A DNA stretch of 64,000 bases, from the NCBI RefSeq assembly GCF_000192865.1, contig NC_015276.1:1240001-1304000 (forward strand), read 5' to 3'. How positions within the stretch are numbered: the first letter of the stretch is position 1; every line of letters starts with the position of its first letter. Of the stretch, positions 1 to 8,054 are shown piece after piece. Under the pieces are notes generated by a model. That model saw only the letters and a list, made by a program, of their open reading frames with translations, searched no databases and was not told where the DNA came from. The position numbers and the translations under genes are program-made. The stretch comes from Marinomonas mediterranea MMB-1 (lineage in GTDB: Bacteria; Pseudomonadota; Gammaproteobacteria; Pseudomonadales; Marinomonadaceae).

Positions 1-479
1 CGAGTACAGGCGAAGAACCTTATTCTATTGCTATGTCACTCGTTCGCTTGTGGGACAAGTTTGATATTCCCGCTCGAGTTGTTGCATCTGATATTAATAG
101 TCATGTACTCAAAGCGGCAAGTGAGGGGGCGTATCATCTAGATAGTGTGGAATCAATTGAGGATAAACAGCGCTTTTTCTTAAAAGGGAAAGGTCGATGC
201 GAAGGCATGGCCAGAGTGAAGCCTGAACTGAGGGAGCTAGTCGAATTTCGTCAGATTAATTTATTAAACGATGAATGGCCGATTGAGGAAGAGCAAGATG
301 TTATTTTTTGCCGCAATGTCATGATCTATTTTGAAAAAGAACAGCAGGAAGCTTTGTTGGTTCGGTTATTGACTAGGCTACGCAAAGGCGGAATGTACAT
401 AGCAGGCCATTCTGAAAACTTCTCTCAGTTTACCAACCTGATGTCACCATTAGGGAACACATCATATATCAAGCGCTGA
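1..479 (+). CDS. cheR: CheR chemotaxis protein methyltransferase, 5' truncated by window edge
   Basis: This is the C-terminal part (about 158 residues) of the S-adenosylmethionine-dependent methyltransferase that methylates glutamates on chemoreceptors in the cytoplasm. The frame is already open at the first bases and reads STGEEPYSIA, the glycine-rich SAM-binding motif I of CheR. The ATG at position 33 is therefore an internal methionine and the gene starts upstream of the window. The later motif IFCRNVMIYF and the C-terminal GHSENF segment are typical of CheR. CheD starts 20 bases after the stop and CheB follows, so this is the end of a receptor-adaptation operon. The N-terminal helical domain cannot be seen. 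Confidence 0.95.
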   Translation, partial: STGEEPYSIAMSLVRLWDKFDIPARVVASDINSHVLKAASEGAYHLDSVESIEDKQRFFLKGKGRCEGMARVKPELRELVEFRQINLLNDEWPIEEEQDVIFCRNVMIYFEKEQQEALLVRLLTRLRKGGMYIAGHSENFSQFTNLMSPLGNTSYIKR

Positions 480-498
480 GTGAGTGTGAGGAGTGGTT

Positions 499-1110
499 AT
501 GCAATCAGGTTCTGAGGTTGATCATTTTGCTACGCATCGGTTCTTTGATTCTCGTTTTAATATGGAAACCGTGAAGGTACTCCCTGGAGAATTTTATGCC
601 AGCGGTAACGATGAGATGGTGACCACATTACTAGGGTCTTGTGTCGCTGTTTGTTTATATGACGAAGAAGCGCATGTCGGTGGCATGAACCACTTTTTGT
701 TACCGGAGCAGGAGCAGACAAGTGAGTTTCTTTTGTCTACCTCAGCACGTTACGGCGTTCATTCAATGGAATTGTTGATTAATCATCTGATTAAAATTGG
801 GGGAAGGCGGAATCATTTGTCAGCGAAGGTCTTTGGTGGGGCAAGTGTTTTAAGCTCCAATATATCAAATGTTGGCGAAAATAATGTGAGGTTCACAAAG
901 TGCTATTTAAACAACGAAGGGATTCCGGTAACAGGATTGGATGTCTATGAAGATTGTCCGCGACGTGTGAACTTTTTTCCAGCGACAGGGAGAGTGTTGA
1001 TGAAACGCCTGAAGCCTCGAAAAGACAATAAATTAGTTGAGCAGGAGCTGGGATATAAACGATCAATCTCCAGTGATTCGGGCTTTTCTGGCGATGTGGA
1101 CCTTTTCTAA
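499..1110 (+). CDS. cheD: CheD chemoreceptor glutamine deamidase
   Basis: CheD deamidates specific glutamines on chemoreceptors, complementing CheR and CheB in adaptation. The protein is about 203 residues. It carries LLGSCVAVCLYD, whose cysteine is the predicted nucleophile, then GGMNHFLLP with the catalytic histidine, and later KVFGGASVL. The frame opens with GTG at 493, but I chose ATG at 499 because GAGGAG at 488-493 sits at good ribosome-site spacing. The stop codon overlaps the cheB start by one base (TAATG), indicating translational coupling. The last 40 or so residues are basic and less conserved, as is usual for CheD. Confidence 0.95.
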   Translation: MQSGSEVDHFATHRFFDSRFNMETVKVLPGEFYASGNDEMVTTLLGSCVAVCLYDEEAHVGGMNHFLLPEQEQTSEFLLSTSARYGVHSMELLINHLIKIGGRRNHLSAKVFGGASVLSSNISNVGENNVRFTKCYLNNEGIPVTGLDVYEDCPRRVNFFPATGRVLMKRLKPRKDNKLVEQELGYKRSISSDSGFSGDVDLF

Positions 1111-2153
1111 TGATTAACCCGTCAAACAATACAAAAATAAAAGTCTTAGTAGTGGATGATTCGGCCTCAATTAGAAGCTTATTGTCTGACATTATAGAGA
1201 GAGACTCTGAGTTGATTTTGGTCGCAGCAGCAGCGGATGCATTTGAAGCAAAGGAAATGGTGAATGTCCACAAACCGGATGTAATCACCTTAGATATTGA
1301 GATGCCAAAAGTTGATGGTTTGCGCTTTTTAGAGGTGTTAATGAAAGCGAGGCCGACGCCTGTTGTCATGATTTCCACGTTGACGAAAGCCAATGCGGAT
1401 GTGACGCTGCGAGCGCTTGAGTTAGGTGCCGTGGATTACATTGCAAAACCTGTCATCGCCCAAGAAGAGTTGTTTAAAAAGTACTGCAATACTATTCTTC
1501 GTAAAATTAAGGTCGCTGCGAAGGCCAATGTGCTCAATGCTTCTAAGGCATTGTCACACGTAAGTCGCCTTAATACTGCGGCATCAGCTAAGCGGATTGT
1601 GGCCATTGGTGCATCTACGGGCGGAACCGAAGCGATTAAAAGAGTGTTAGCCAGCTTACCCCCAGATAACTTTGCAGTGCTTATCACGCAGCATATGCCT
1701 CCAGGGTTTACGACGACGTTTGCTGAACGTCTCAACTCTATTTCAGGTTTTACGGTCACGGAAGCGAAAGGTAATGAAAATGTATTACCGGGCAATGCTT
1801 ATCTAGCGCCGGGTGATCAGCATTTGTCCGTTATTCGTCGAGGCAGTCAATTGGTGACAAGGCTTTCGTCAACGGAGAAAGTGTCTGGTCATCGACCGTC
1901 GGTTGATGTGCTGTTTGATTCAGTAGCGTCCGAAGTTCAAGATAAAGCCATTGGCGTTATCTTAACGGGAATGGGGCGAGATGGGGCAGACGGTTTATTG
2001 TCTATGCGTTCTACTGGCGCCTTTACGGTAGCGCAAGATGAAGCGTCTTGCGTGGTTTTTGGAATGCCTAAAGAAGCAGTAAAACAGAATGCCGCCGTTA
2101 CGGTTGTCTCGCTTGATGAGATTGCTAACGTCATCGTTAACAATCTCAAGTAG
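1110..2153 (+). CDS. cheB: CheB protein-glutamate methylesterase with receiver domain
   Basis: CheB removes methyl groups from receptor glutamates when CheA phosphorylates its receiver domain. The receiver spans about residues 10-125, with the acidic pair DD near 16-17, the phospho-acceptor Asp62 in LDIEMP and a KP pair near 113-114. A linker leads to the esterase domain (about 160-347) with a visible catalytic triad: Ser169 in GASTGG, His195 in TQHMP and Asp291 in GRDGADG. At 347 residues it is full length. It overlaps cheD by one base and ends the operon. The next gene is convergent, 21 bases away. Confidence 0.97.
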   Translation: MINPSNNTKIKVLVVDDSASIRSLLSDIIERDSELILVAAAADAFEAKEMVNVHKPDVITLDIEMPKVDGLRFLEVLMKARPTPVVMISTLTKANADVTLRALELGAVDYIAKPVIAQEELFKKYCNTILRKIKVAAKANVLNASKALSHVSRLNTAASAKRIVAIGASTGGTEAIKRVLASLPPDNFAVLITQHMPPGFTTTFAERLNSISGFTVTEAKGNENVLPGNAYLAPGDQHLSVIRRGSQLVTRLSSTEKVSGHRPSVDVLFDSVASEVQDKAIGVILTGMGRDGADGLLSMRSTGAFTVAQDEASCVVFGMPKEAVKQNAAVTVVSLDEIANVIVNNLK

Positions 2154-2174
2154 GGCAGTTATCTATCGAATGCG

Positions 2175-3536
2175 TTACTGATAGACTGTTTTCAACGGTG
2201 GTATTAGACGCGTTAGTAGCTGGTCAAGCAGTACGACACTAAACATAGCGATCGCTGCCAATGGGAACAATAACGCAACCGGCATTAGCAGCCATACTGC
2301 GTGTTTCCAACGAGATAAGTCTTTTGGTTTTGTGGGGGCATGCAATCGAGTAGATTGACGTGGGCGGCGTTTCCACCACATTATTGCACCGGTGACGCAC
2401 AACAAAATCACTCCTAGACAAAACGCAGTACAAATAGCAAGGTTCCACCATCCCCATTGTCCCATATGCAATGAAATGCCAACGGCCATGGATTTGGCGA
2501 ACCAGCTATAGTCTGCATAGCCGACATCCGCGAGCACTTTACCACTGTACTGATCGAAGTGGACTGTTTTATCTTTCGTGCCATCTTTTATGTCTTTTCC
2601 CATCGAGGACGCTGTAGCGGTATAGACGCCCGTTTCGCCTTGAGGAAAATGAACCTGAAATTGAGTAAAGTTGAGGTCTTTTGCTTTCTGAATGACTTGA
2701 TCCAAACTGATCTGTGTTGGCAGAGTGGTGCCGTCTTGAGGTTCTGACACAGGTAATTTAGATTGCTCAAGTCCCCATGGAATTTGTTTGACGCCTTTCA
2801 CGTTTAGATCAGTGTGAGTGAGTGTCGATGAGACACTCGATGCGCTTTTTTCCATGGGAAAAGAACTCCAAGACTGTGTCAGCTTTTTCCCCCAAACGTC
2901 GGTCCACGCTAAACCTGAAATACAGAAAAAAACCAGAAGTAATGCAATCCAAACACCCGTAACAGAATGCAGCTCCTTCCAAAAGCCTCTGCCTTTTTTG
3001 GATTGAATCTTAAGTCCGTTGAGAAGTGTGTTTTTACCCGTTGGCCACCAAAGGTATATACCACTAATGATAAGAAGGATTGTGAAGCTGACTGCAATTT
3101 CAATCATCCAGTCCCCAGTTAACCCCATCATAAAGGTACCGTGTGTATCGTCTGCCCAAGCATACAGTGAGTGTGTGATGCTTAGGTCTCCCAGTACTTT
3201 ACCTTTATAGGGATCAACGAATACGGAGAGCGCTTCGCCGTCTTTGATGACTTGAAAGCGGGTTGCTTCGTTTGTGTCTTTAGGGAGGTAGAAACGTTTT
3301 ACCCAGCTATCAGGGTAAGCGGATTGCACCAACAGTTTTTGATCCTCGAATGAGATGGAAGTACTTGCATTACTTTCTACATAATAGAGGTCTTGATTTT
3401 GCCAGCGTTCGATAAAGGGAGAATACAACATAATCAGACCCGTGATTGCGAGCATGATCAAGAAGGGAACCGAGTATAAGCCAGCATAAAAGTGCCAGCG
3501 CCACATAGACATATAGAAGGACTTTGTCGTTTTCAT
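2175..3536 (-). CDS. PepSY-associated transmembrane helix protein (iron/metal-uptake type)
   Basis: This 453-residue inner-membrane protein belongs to the PepSY-TM family (PF03929). The family often sits beside TonB-dependent receptors and is thought to act as a reductase or helper in siderophore/metal uptake. Four hydrophobic segments are visible: about residues 15-40, 143-165, 190-212 and near 355-385, plus a final hydrophobic stretch near 415-440. Conserved His-containing motifs lie in the helices: WRWHFYAG near the start, FWKELHSVTG before the third, and GISLHMGQWGWW before the fourth. A large extracytoplasmic loop holds PepSY-like sequence. No TonB receptor is next to it here; the upstream neighbour on the same strand is a DUF2946 protein. 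The exact substrate is unknown. Confidence 0.85.
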   Translation of the reverse strand: MKTTKSFYMSMWRWHFYAGLYSVPFLIMLAITGLIMLYSPFIERWQNQDLYYVESNASTSISFEDQKLLVQSAYPDSWVKRFYLPKDTNEATRFQVIKDGEALSVFVDPYKGKVLGDLSITHSLYAWADDTHGTFMMGLTGDWMIEIAVSFTILLIISGIYLWWPTGKNTLLNGLKIQSKKGRGFWKELHSVTGVWIALLLVFFCISGLAWTDVWGKKLTQSWSSFPMEKSASSVSSTLTHTDLNVKGVKQIPWGLEQSKLPVSEPQDGTTLPTQISLDQVIQKAKDLNFTQFQVHFPQGETGVYTATASSMGKDIKDGTKDKTVHFDQYSGKVLADVGYADYSWFAKSMAVGISLHMGQWGWWNLAICTAFCLGVILLCVTGAIMWWKRRPRQSTRLHAPTKPKDLSRWKHAVWLLMPVALLFPLAAIAMFSVVLLDQLLTRLIPPLKTVYQ

Positions 3537-3816
3537 AATTTGCCAAAAATAAGATTAAAAGTGTACTGAGCCATAGAAACCTAATGGGTAGGATCCTCGG
3601 GGCACATTGGGGCCTGCTAATTGAAAAAATACAGTTAGCAAGCTTAAGCATTTAATTAGGTATTGATGGAGGAAAGTCACTGCCCGCGTGTGGCCATGAA
3701 AACGGCTATGGCAATTAGCTTCAACGGCCATTCGTTCCTATGAAAAATAGATTTCCATAAAAACGATTTCCATGAAGAAAACAACTGCGACATTGCATGT
3801 CGGACGAGTGATGTTC

Positions 3817-4167
3817 CTAGGCGCTTATGGTCGGCGGAGCTCGAGCGAAGTAAGGGCGTCGTGCCTTGTTTTGTGGAAGAGATAAGGGGTCTGAAAAGTA
3901 ATTGACCGACGAATATGAGACAACGGGTACGAAGACGGATTGGAGTGTGTTTAAGGCAAATTGAACACAAACACAGCCTTTGCCTGTATGGTTAGATTGG
4001 ATCTGAGGCGTATCTGCCCCAGTTTGATCGTAGACCGTAATCGTTTGGACGCCGAGCACCGTACACAGCTGTATTTGGCGTGCACCCGACTCACCCACAC
4101 CATTGATAAAAGGTATGGCGAAGTAGGCTAACCAAGAGATGAGTACGAGTGGGTAGAATTGACGCAT
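3817..4167 (-). CDS. DUF2946-like small exported protein
   Basis: This is a protein of about 116 residues with an N-terminal hydrophobic signal/anchor (LVLISWLAYFAIPFINGV). Cysteines follow (QLCTVLG, GKGCVCVQF), then a short hydrophobic stretch and a polar tail. The layout matches the DUF2946 family, small proteins often found with metal-related TonB and PepSY genes; their role is not established. I chose ATG at 4167 over the in-frame TTG at 4176. It lies upstream of the PepSY gene on the same strand, separated by a 280-base gap, so co-transcription is possible but unproven. In that gap (3537-3816) I see only a 58-codon ORF of doubtful reality, described in the findings. Confidence 0.6.
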   Translation of the reverse strand: MRQFYPLVLISWLAYFAIPFINGVGESGARQIQLCTVLGVQTITVYDQTGADTPQIQSNHTGKGCVCVQFALNTLQSVFVPVVSYSSVNYFSDPLSLPQNKARRPYFARAPPTISA

Positions 4168-4384
4168 TAAGACCAAAGTTGTTAATACAAAGTTTTAAAA
4201 TAGTGGCGCTGTAACGATAAAACGATGCGAACTATACCTAAGGTGACTGCGATGGTTCAAATACAAATATAAATATAAGGTGGGATAAGGCGGGCAGTAG
4301 AGCATCGCTCGAAAGGCTGTAATTTTTTGCATGTTTTCAGTGAATGAATTTCATGACTCAAGTATCTAAATGATTCATGCTCAA

Positions 4385-4404
4385 ATTGTATATTAAGATA
4401 CAAT
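4385..4404. promoter_or_regulatory. Dyad ATTGTAT-N6-ATACAAT upstream of cobalamin riboswitch
   Basis: A perfect 7-base inverted repeat (4385-4391 and 4398-4404) lies just upstream of the riboswitch, where the promoter of the riboswitch transcript is expected. The right half TACAAT could itself be a -10 element. It may be an operator or simply AT-rich promoter sequence; I cannot tell from one copy. Confidence 0.35.
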
Positions 4405-4419
4405 TCCGGTTCATTCTAA

Positions 4420-4680
4420 ATCGATGAGGTGTTCTGAGAAGACTAAAAGTCTGTTCTTCGCAGAATGAAAAGGGAAGAACGTGAGCTCAATGCAATGAGT
4501 GATCCGTTCACTGCCCCCGCAACGGTAAGTACCATATGGAAGTTAGCAAGAAGGCGACCACTGAGCCAATCACAGACGTTGATTTGTTTGGGAAGGTGGC
4601 CGACTTAAGGTGTTATTTATTTCGCCTTAGTAGGCAATTCGATTGTCAATGCTGTACTGAGTCCGGAGACCTGCCTTATC
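4420..4680 (+). promoter_or_regulatory. Cobalamin (adenosylcobalamin) riboswitch
   Basis: The leader before the CbiM-like gene shows the hallmark conserved blocks of the cobalamin riboswitch in the right order. GGGAA is near 4471. The core block CACTGCCCCCGCAACGGTAA is near 4508-4528. The B12 box GAGTCCGGAGACCTGCC is at 4659-4675. Paired arms between these blocks fit the multi-stem aptamer. In this class, ligand binding normally represses the downstream gene by hiding the ribosome site or forming a terminator. The coding start is 46 bases past the box, with AGGAG at about 4711-4715 as ribosome site. Boundaries are approximate. Confidence 0.93.
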
Positions 4681-4725
4681 ACTCATTCATTAAGTCTTAC
4701 GGGGCGTAAGATAGGAGAAAATTGT

Positions 4726-5400
4726 ATGCATATTGAACCGGGTTTGGTTAACGAAGCGAAAATCGTATTAAGTTACGCGACGGCAGTTGGCGCGTTCGGG
4801 TATTTAGGTAAAGAAGCTTGGCTTTCGATAAAAGAGCGTGGTGCAGTATCGGTTGCTGCTCGTTCGCTGTTAGCCACGTTACTTGTATTCTGCTTTTTTG
4901 AAGTGCTGCCGCATCAAGCGGTGGGGGCTTCTGAGGTTCACTTAATTTTAGGCTCAACACTGTTTTTAATATTAGGCTCTGTGCCAGCTGCTATTGGTTT
5001 GGCAATGGGCTTGTTGATACAAGGTGTATTCTTCGCTCAGTTTGACCTTCCCCAATATGGGATGAATGTCACTACCTTGCTTGTGCCATTATTTGCAATG
5101 GCGGCGATCTCCAGTAAAGTCATTAATCGAGAGACTGCTTATGTCGACATTAAGTACGCACAAGCGTTGCGACTTTCGTTGACTTATCAAGGCGGAATCA
5201 TTGCTTGGGTGGCATTTTGGGCATTTTATGGTCAAGGCTTTGGTGTTGGGAATTTGTCTTCGGTAGCAAGTTTCAGCGTTGCGTATTTATCCGTTGTACT
5301 GATTGAGCCAGTTGTCGATTTGGCGATTTTAGCCGCAGCGAAAACAGCGTCTAAATTTAAAGACTCATCGTTACTGAACACTCGACTGTTTAACGCGTAG
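4726..5400 (+). CDS. CbiM-like energy-coupling-factor cobalt transport permease, orphan
   Basis: This 224-residue polytopic membrane protein starts with MHIEPG. CbiM/NikM cobalt/nickel permeases likewise have the second-residue histidine, exposed at the N-terminus, as a metal ligand. A second CbiM-like feature is His72 in ASEVHLILG, followed by a PAAIG segment and GMNVTTL, which align in order with CbiM core motifs. About six hydrophobic helices are visible. It is the only gene under the cobalamin riboswitch. No CbiN, CbiQ or CbiO partner follows; a long hairpin comes next. This suggests a stand-alone cobalt or corrinoid-related permease whose expression falls when B12 is plentiful. Substrate is inferred from the riboswitch and family only. 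Confidence 0.8.
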   Translation: MHIEPGLVNEAKIVLSYATAVGAFGYLGKEAWLSIKERGAVSVAARSLLATLLVFCFFEVLPHQAVGASEVHLILGSTLFLILGSVPAAIGLAMGLLIQGVFFAQFDLPQYGMNVTTLLVPLFAMAAISSKVINRETAYVDIKYAQALRLSLTYQGGIIAWVAFWAFYGQGFGVGNLSSVASFSVAYLSVVLIEPVVDLAILAAAKTASKFKDSSLLNTRLFNA

Positions 5401-5450
5401 AGGTTTTAATGCTTAGACATCCAGCCTCAAATAAGCCTGTTTAGCTTAAT

Positions 5451-5495
5451 TACATGGATCTTGAGCAGCGGTTGGAGCTGTTCAAGATCCATGTA
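5451..5495 (+). terminator. Long hairpin after the CbiM-like gene
   Basis: The arms 5452-5468 and 5478-5494 pair over 17 bases with one G-U pair, and 5451/5495 extends this to 18. The loop has 9 bases. It lies 51 bases after the permease stop. The tail (ATTCCTCATTT) is only moderately T-rich, so it may be a terminator or an mRNA-stabilising hairpin. Confidence 0.6.
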
Positions 5496-5652
5496 TTCCT
5501 CATTTCACCATAGGAAATTTAGTGTTTTCTATGGTATTCAACTCTAAATTTGCTCTATATCAAGTCTGACTCAGGTTGGCGCACGTACTTCTTGTTATCC
5601 ATGTGAATTAGTCTAAAACTAAAGCATCATTTGATAAAAGAGGAGGTTGGAA

Positions 5653-5997
5653 ATGTCAGATCTTGTGGAAAATGCCAGACGACAAACCATTCGTTCTATT
5701 AAAAACGAGCTTAAAAAGTGGCGATCTGAATTGAGTGAGCAAACTGAAGAGCGTTTAGTCCTAGAACACTATTTTGACCTTCGAAGTGATATCCCCTTTT
5801 TGGCTCCCATTGTCAAAGATGAACAGCATCCTATGGCAAGCGGCATTGAGTCATTACTCGAATCTTTTAGAAATGTATTGGCTTATTCATATCGGCTTGG
5901 CGGCCTTAATGTTTCGTTGGTGTCCTATCAAAGGAAGCTCATGAGTGTGGTTCTTGAAGCTCGACAGAATTTTAAAGAATCGCTATCTACTCTCTGA
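5653..5997 (+). CDS. Hypothetical small cytoplasmic protein
   Basis: A 114-residue protein I do not recognise. The start is ATG 5653, preceded at 6 bases by a perfect AGGAGG ribosome site (5641-5646), so translation is likely strong. The sequence is highly charged and mostly predicted helical, with no signal peptide or membrane segment. The N-terminal third (ARRQTIRSIKNELKKWRSEL) looks like a basic amphipathic helix. It stands alone between the permease hairpin and a convergent TraB/GumN gene 11 bases downstream. No function can be assigned. Confidence 0.75.
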   Translation: MSDLVENARRQTIRSIKNELKKWRSELSEQTEERLVLEHYFDLRSDIPFLAPIVKDEQHPMASGIESLLESFRNVLAYSYRLGGLNVSLVSYQRKLMSVVLEARQNFKESLSTL

Positions 5998-6008
5998 GAA
6001 CAGAGGGC

Positions 6009-6923
6009 CTAGTTCCTTTGAATATAGAACCCTTTCTGTGTAAGGAGCTGTATAACGCTGTTTGGGCCGCTAAGGTGCAGCGCTCCCACAACGACGAAGG
6101 TGGTGGTTGGCAGGGTGTTCGGCTGATTAAGGTAGATGCCAATGATGTCTGCCATATGCTGGTTTCTGTCGTCCAGTAGGGAGGTCATCATGGGCGCTAC
6201 ACTGGGAGTCTTTTCAACGTCGCTGTAAACAAACTGGTACAACTCATCATCTTTTCCTCCGCGCCACAGACTCGTCATCGTTGGTAAATACGACTCATCG
6301 TGCAAATCATCTAGACTTATGGTTAAGGCGGCAAGCTGTGCGTCAAAGGGGACATCCGCGATGGCGGATATTTGATCATTTAGCGATTCTAATTCTAAGA
6401 TCGGCATATTTTGAGCTTTCGCTTGAGTCAAAAAGTAGTTGTCTACCCCAAAAGCGACGTCGTAGCCTGACTCTTTGATTTGGTATTGTGTCAGATTCTC
6501 GATCAACATCCAGGGTCTTGTTTTTAGCAGCCTTGTATACGGTGTATTCGTTAGCGCACTGATTTCTTTTAATTGAGCTAGGTGTTTTGTAGATAAAAAC
6601 TGATCCAAGCTGCGGCCTTCTTTTAGCCACATTTTTGATTGAACGAGCTGTTGAGCTTCGTAAGGATCTATTTCGTTTGGGTCCAATTCAACAGCAAGGC
6701 GTTGCGATTGTTTAAATGCGTTGAGTAAATTAGGTGGCAGCGGGTAAAAATCCTTAGACAAAGCGTGAATGGAACCCGCAATAAATACCGTATTTCGCTG
6801 GTATTGAGCTTTCCACAAAAAAGCTTTGTACTCTGCCGAAAACGCAGAAAAACTGAAAAAGCATAGGTTTAATAAAGCCATTAGCTTGAAAATAGAGTGC
6901 ATCGAACGCATTAAACTATCCAT
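6009..6923 (-). CDS. TraB/GumN family exported protein
   Basis: A protein of about 304 residues of the TraB/GumN family (PF01963), which in bacteria are exported, metalloprotease-like proteins of uncertain substrate. Family motifs are visible: AGSIHALSKDFYPLP near the start of the mature part, LAVELDPNE, and the C-terminal VVVGALHLSGPNSVIQLL with its conserved glycine and histidine. The N-terminus has a hydrophobic signal segment ending in FSAFSAEY. I chose ATG 6923, preceded by AGGA; the frame could open 13 codons further up with GTG, which lacks a good ribosome site. It converges on the gene ending at 5997. Confidence 0.85.
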   Translation of the reverse strand: MDSLMRSMHSIFKLMALLNLCFFSFSAFSAEYKAFLWKAQYQRNTVFIAGSIHALSKDFYPLPPNLLNAFKQSQRLAVELDPNEIDPYEAQQLVQSKMWLKEGRSLDQFLSTKHLAQLKEISALTNTPYTRLLKTRPWMLIENLTQYQIKESGYDVAFGVDNYFLTQAKAQNMPILELESLNDQISAIADVPFDAQLAALTISLDDLHDESYLPTMTSLWRGGKDDELYQFVYSDVEKTPSVAPMMTSLLDDRNQHMADIIGIYLNQPNTLPTTTFVVVGALHLSGPNSVIQLLTQKGFYIQRN

Positions 6924-7121
6924 GATCCTGACTTGTATTATTTTGGGAGGTTTGAATACCACTTCCCAATTAAGATAGAGGTTATCCCCGAAGGTTGTGG
7001 ATAACCCTATTGGTGACTCATTAATAACTCTCTACAAGCTAGATAGGACGTGCGTTTTAGGGGGGATGATTATTTCTTCCCCACACGTCGATTAACTTGT
7101 AATAATAATCTGGAGCTAAAC

Positions 7122-7751
7122 ATGTTTACTGGTATTGTTCAAGGGGTTGCGACGGTTCTTGCAAGTAAAAGCAACGGTCGAAATAAAAAATTGGACATTC
7201 ATTTTCCGGGTGGATCCATGCTCAATCAGCAGTTGGGCGCCAGTGTTGCAGTTAATGGGGTCTGTTTAACGGTTGCAGAGATTCAGCAAAACGTTTTGTC
7301 TTTTGATGTTATTGATACGACATTGGCATTGACGAACATTGGCGAGCTTGAGTCGAAGGATTTAGTCAACTTTGAGCGGGCGGCGCGAATGGGAGACGAG
7401 ATTGGCGGACATGTTATGTCGGGTCATATTTTGACAACGGTCATAGTGTCTAACGTAGAAAAGATCGAAGAAAGCGTACACATTCGTTTTGCCGTTGCAC
7501 AAGATGACATTGATGCTCGTCGTTATTTGTTCGATAAAGGCTATGTCGGCTTGAATGGTTCTAGTCTCACGATATCGGCTATCGGTGATGATTGGATAGA
7601 GGTTTCACTTATACCCGAAACGTTGCGCTTAACAACCTTTGGAGCCTTGCAAAAAGGTGATCGCGTGAACCTTGAAGTTGATGCGCACACTCAGTCTACT
7701 GTTGATACAGTCGAGCGCGTGTTAAAGCAGCGGGGCATTGTTTTACCCTAA
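7122..7751 (+). CDS. ribC: Riboflavin synthase (alpha chain)
   Basis: It catalyses dismutation of two 6,7-dimethyl-8-ribityllumazines to riboflavin, in the cytoplasm as a trimer. The 209 residues form two lumazine-binding repeats. Repeat one begins MFTGIVQG with VNGVCLTV; the linker holds DEIGGHVMSGHI; repeat two contains GLNGSSLTI and IPETLRLTTFG. Length matches the E. coli enzyme (called ribC or ribE). The frame is open 24 codons further upstream, but ATG 7122 matches the family start and has GGAG in front. It is not grouped with other rib genes in this window and no FMN riboswitch is visible before it. Lumazine-protein paralogues lack the intact second site; the intact motifs here favour true synthase. 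Confidence 0.95.
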   Translation: MFTGIVQGVATVLASKSNGRNKKLDIHFPGGSMLNQQLGASVAVNGVCLTVAEIQQNVLSFDVIDTTLALTNIGELESKDLVNFERAARMGDEIGGHVMSGHILTTVIVSNVEKIEESVHIRFAVAQDDIDARRYLFDKGYVGLNGSSLTISAIGDDWIEVSLIPETLRLTTFGALQKGDRVNLEVDAHTQSTVDTVERVLKQRGIVLP

Positions 7752-7925
7752 ATATATTTAAAAGTAAGGTGTCAATTCTTATATCAGGCGAGCCCACGGA
7801 GAACCAAGTCGCGTCGTTGGAAATTTCTTATGTCTCTCTTACGTTCATCGAATGAAGGGTTCGCCTTAAATAAATGGTTTATCTATGTGATTTTGGGTAG
7901 AATGCTCGCCAAATTCTGTCTTGAG

Positions 7926-7998
7926 CCTGTTAATAAGTCTTTTCTTTCGTGATGCGGTTAGTTAGCACTGTGGAGAACTGAGAGGCTTTATTAACAGG
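7926..7998 (+). other. 11-base inverted repeat in the 303-base gap before lepA
   Basis: The 7752-8054 gap holds no convincing gene. It contains a perfect 11-base inverted repeat, CCTGTTAATAA at 7926-7936 and TTATTAACAGG at 7988-7998, with 51 bases between. It ends 56 bases before the lepA start, so it may fold in the lepA leader RNA or mark a binding site. No function is known to me. Confidence 0.4.
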
Positions 7999-8054
7999 TA
8001 TTCTTCTATGGACAGACGTCCAAAAGTTTAAAGTTTATTTCGTGTGAGTAAAAC

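Noticed and set aside
3677..3970. 97-codon minus-strand frame overlapping the DUF2946 gene
   Set aside because: Composition is not protein-like and it overlaps a frame with a clear signal segment and cysteine pattern.
7050..7121. 24-codon N-terminal extension of riboflavin synthase
   Set aside because: Family proteins start MFTGIVQG, and a ribosome site precedes ATG 7122.
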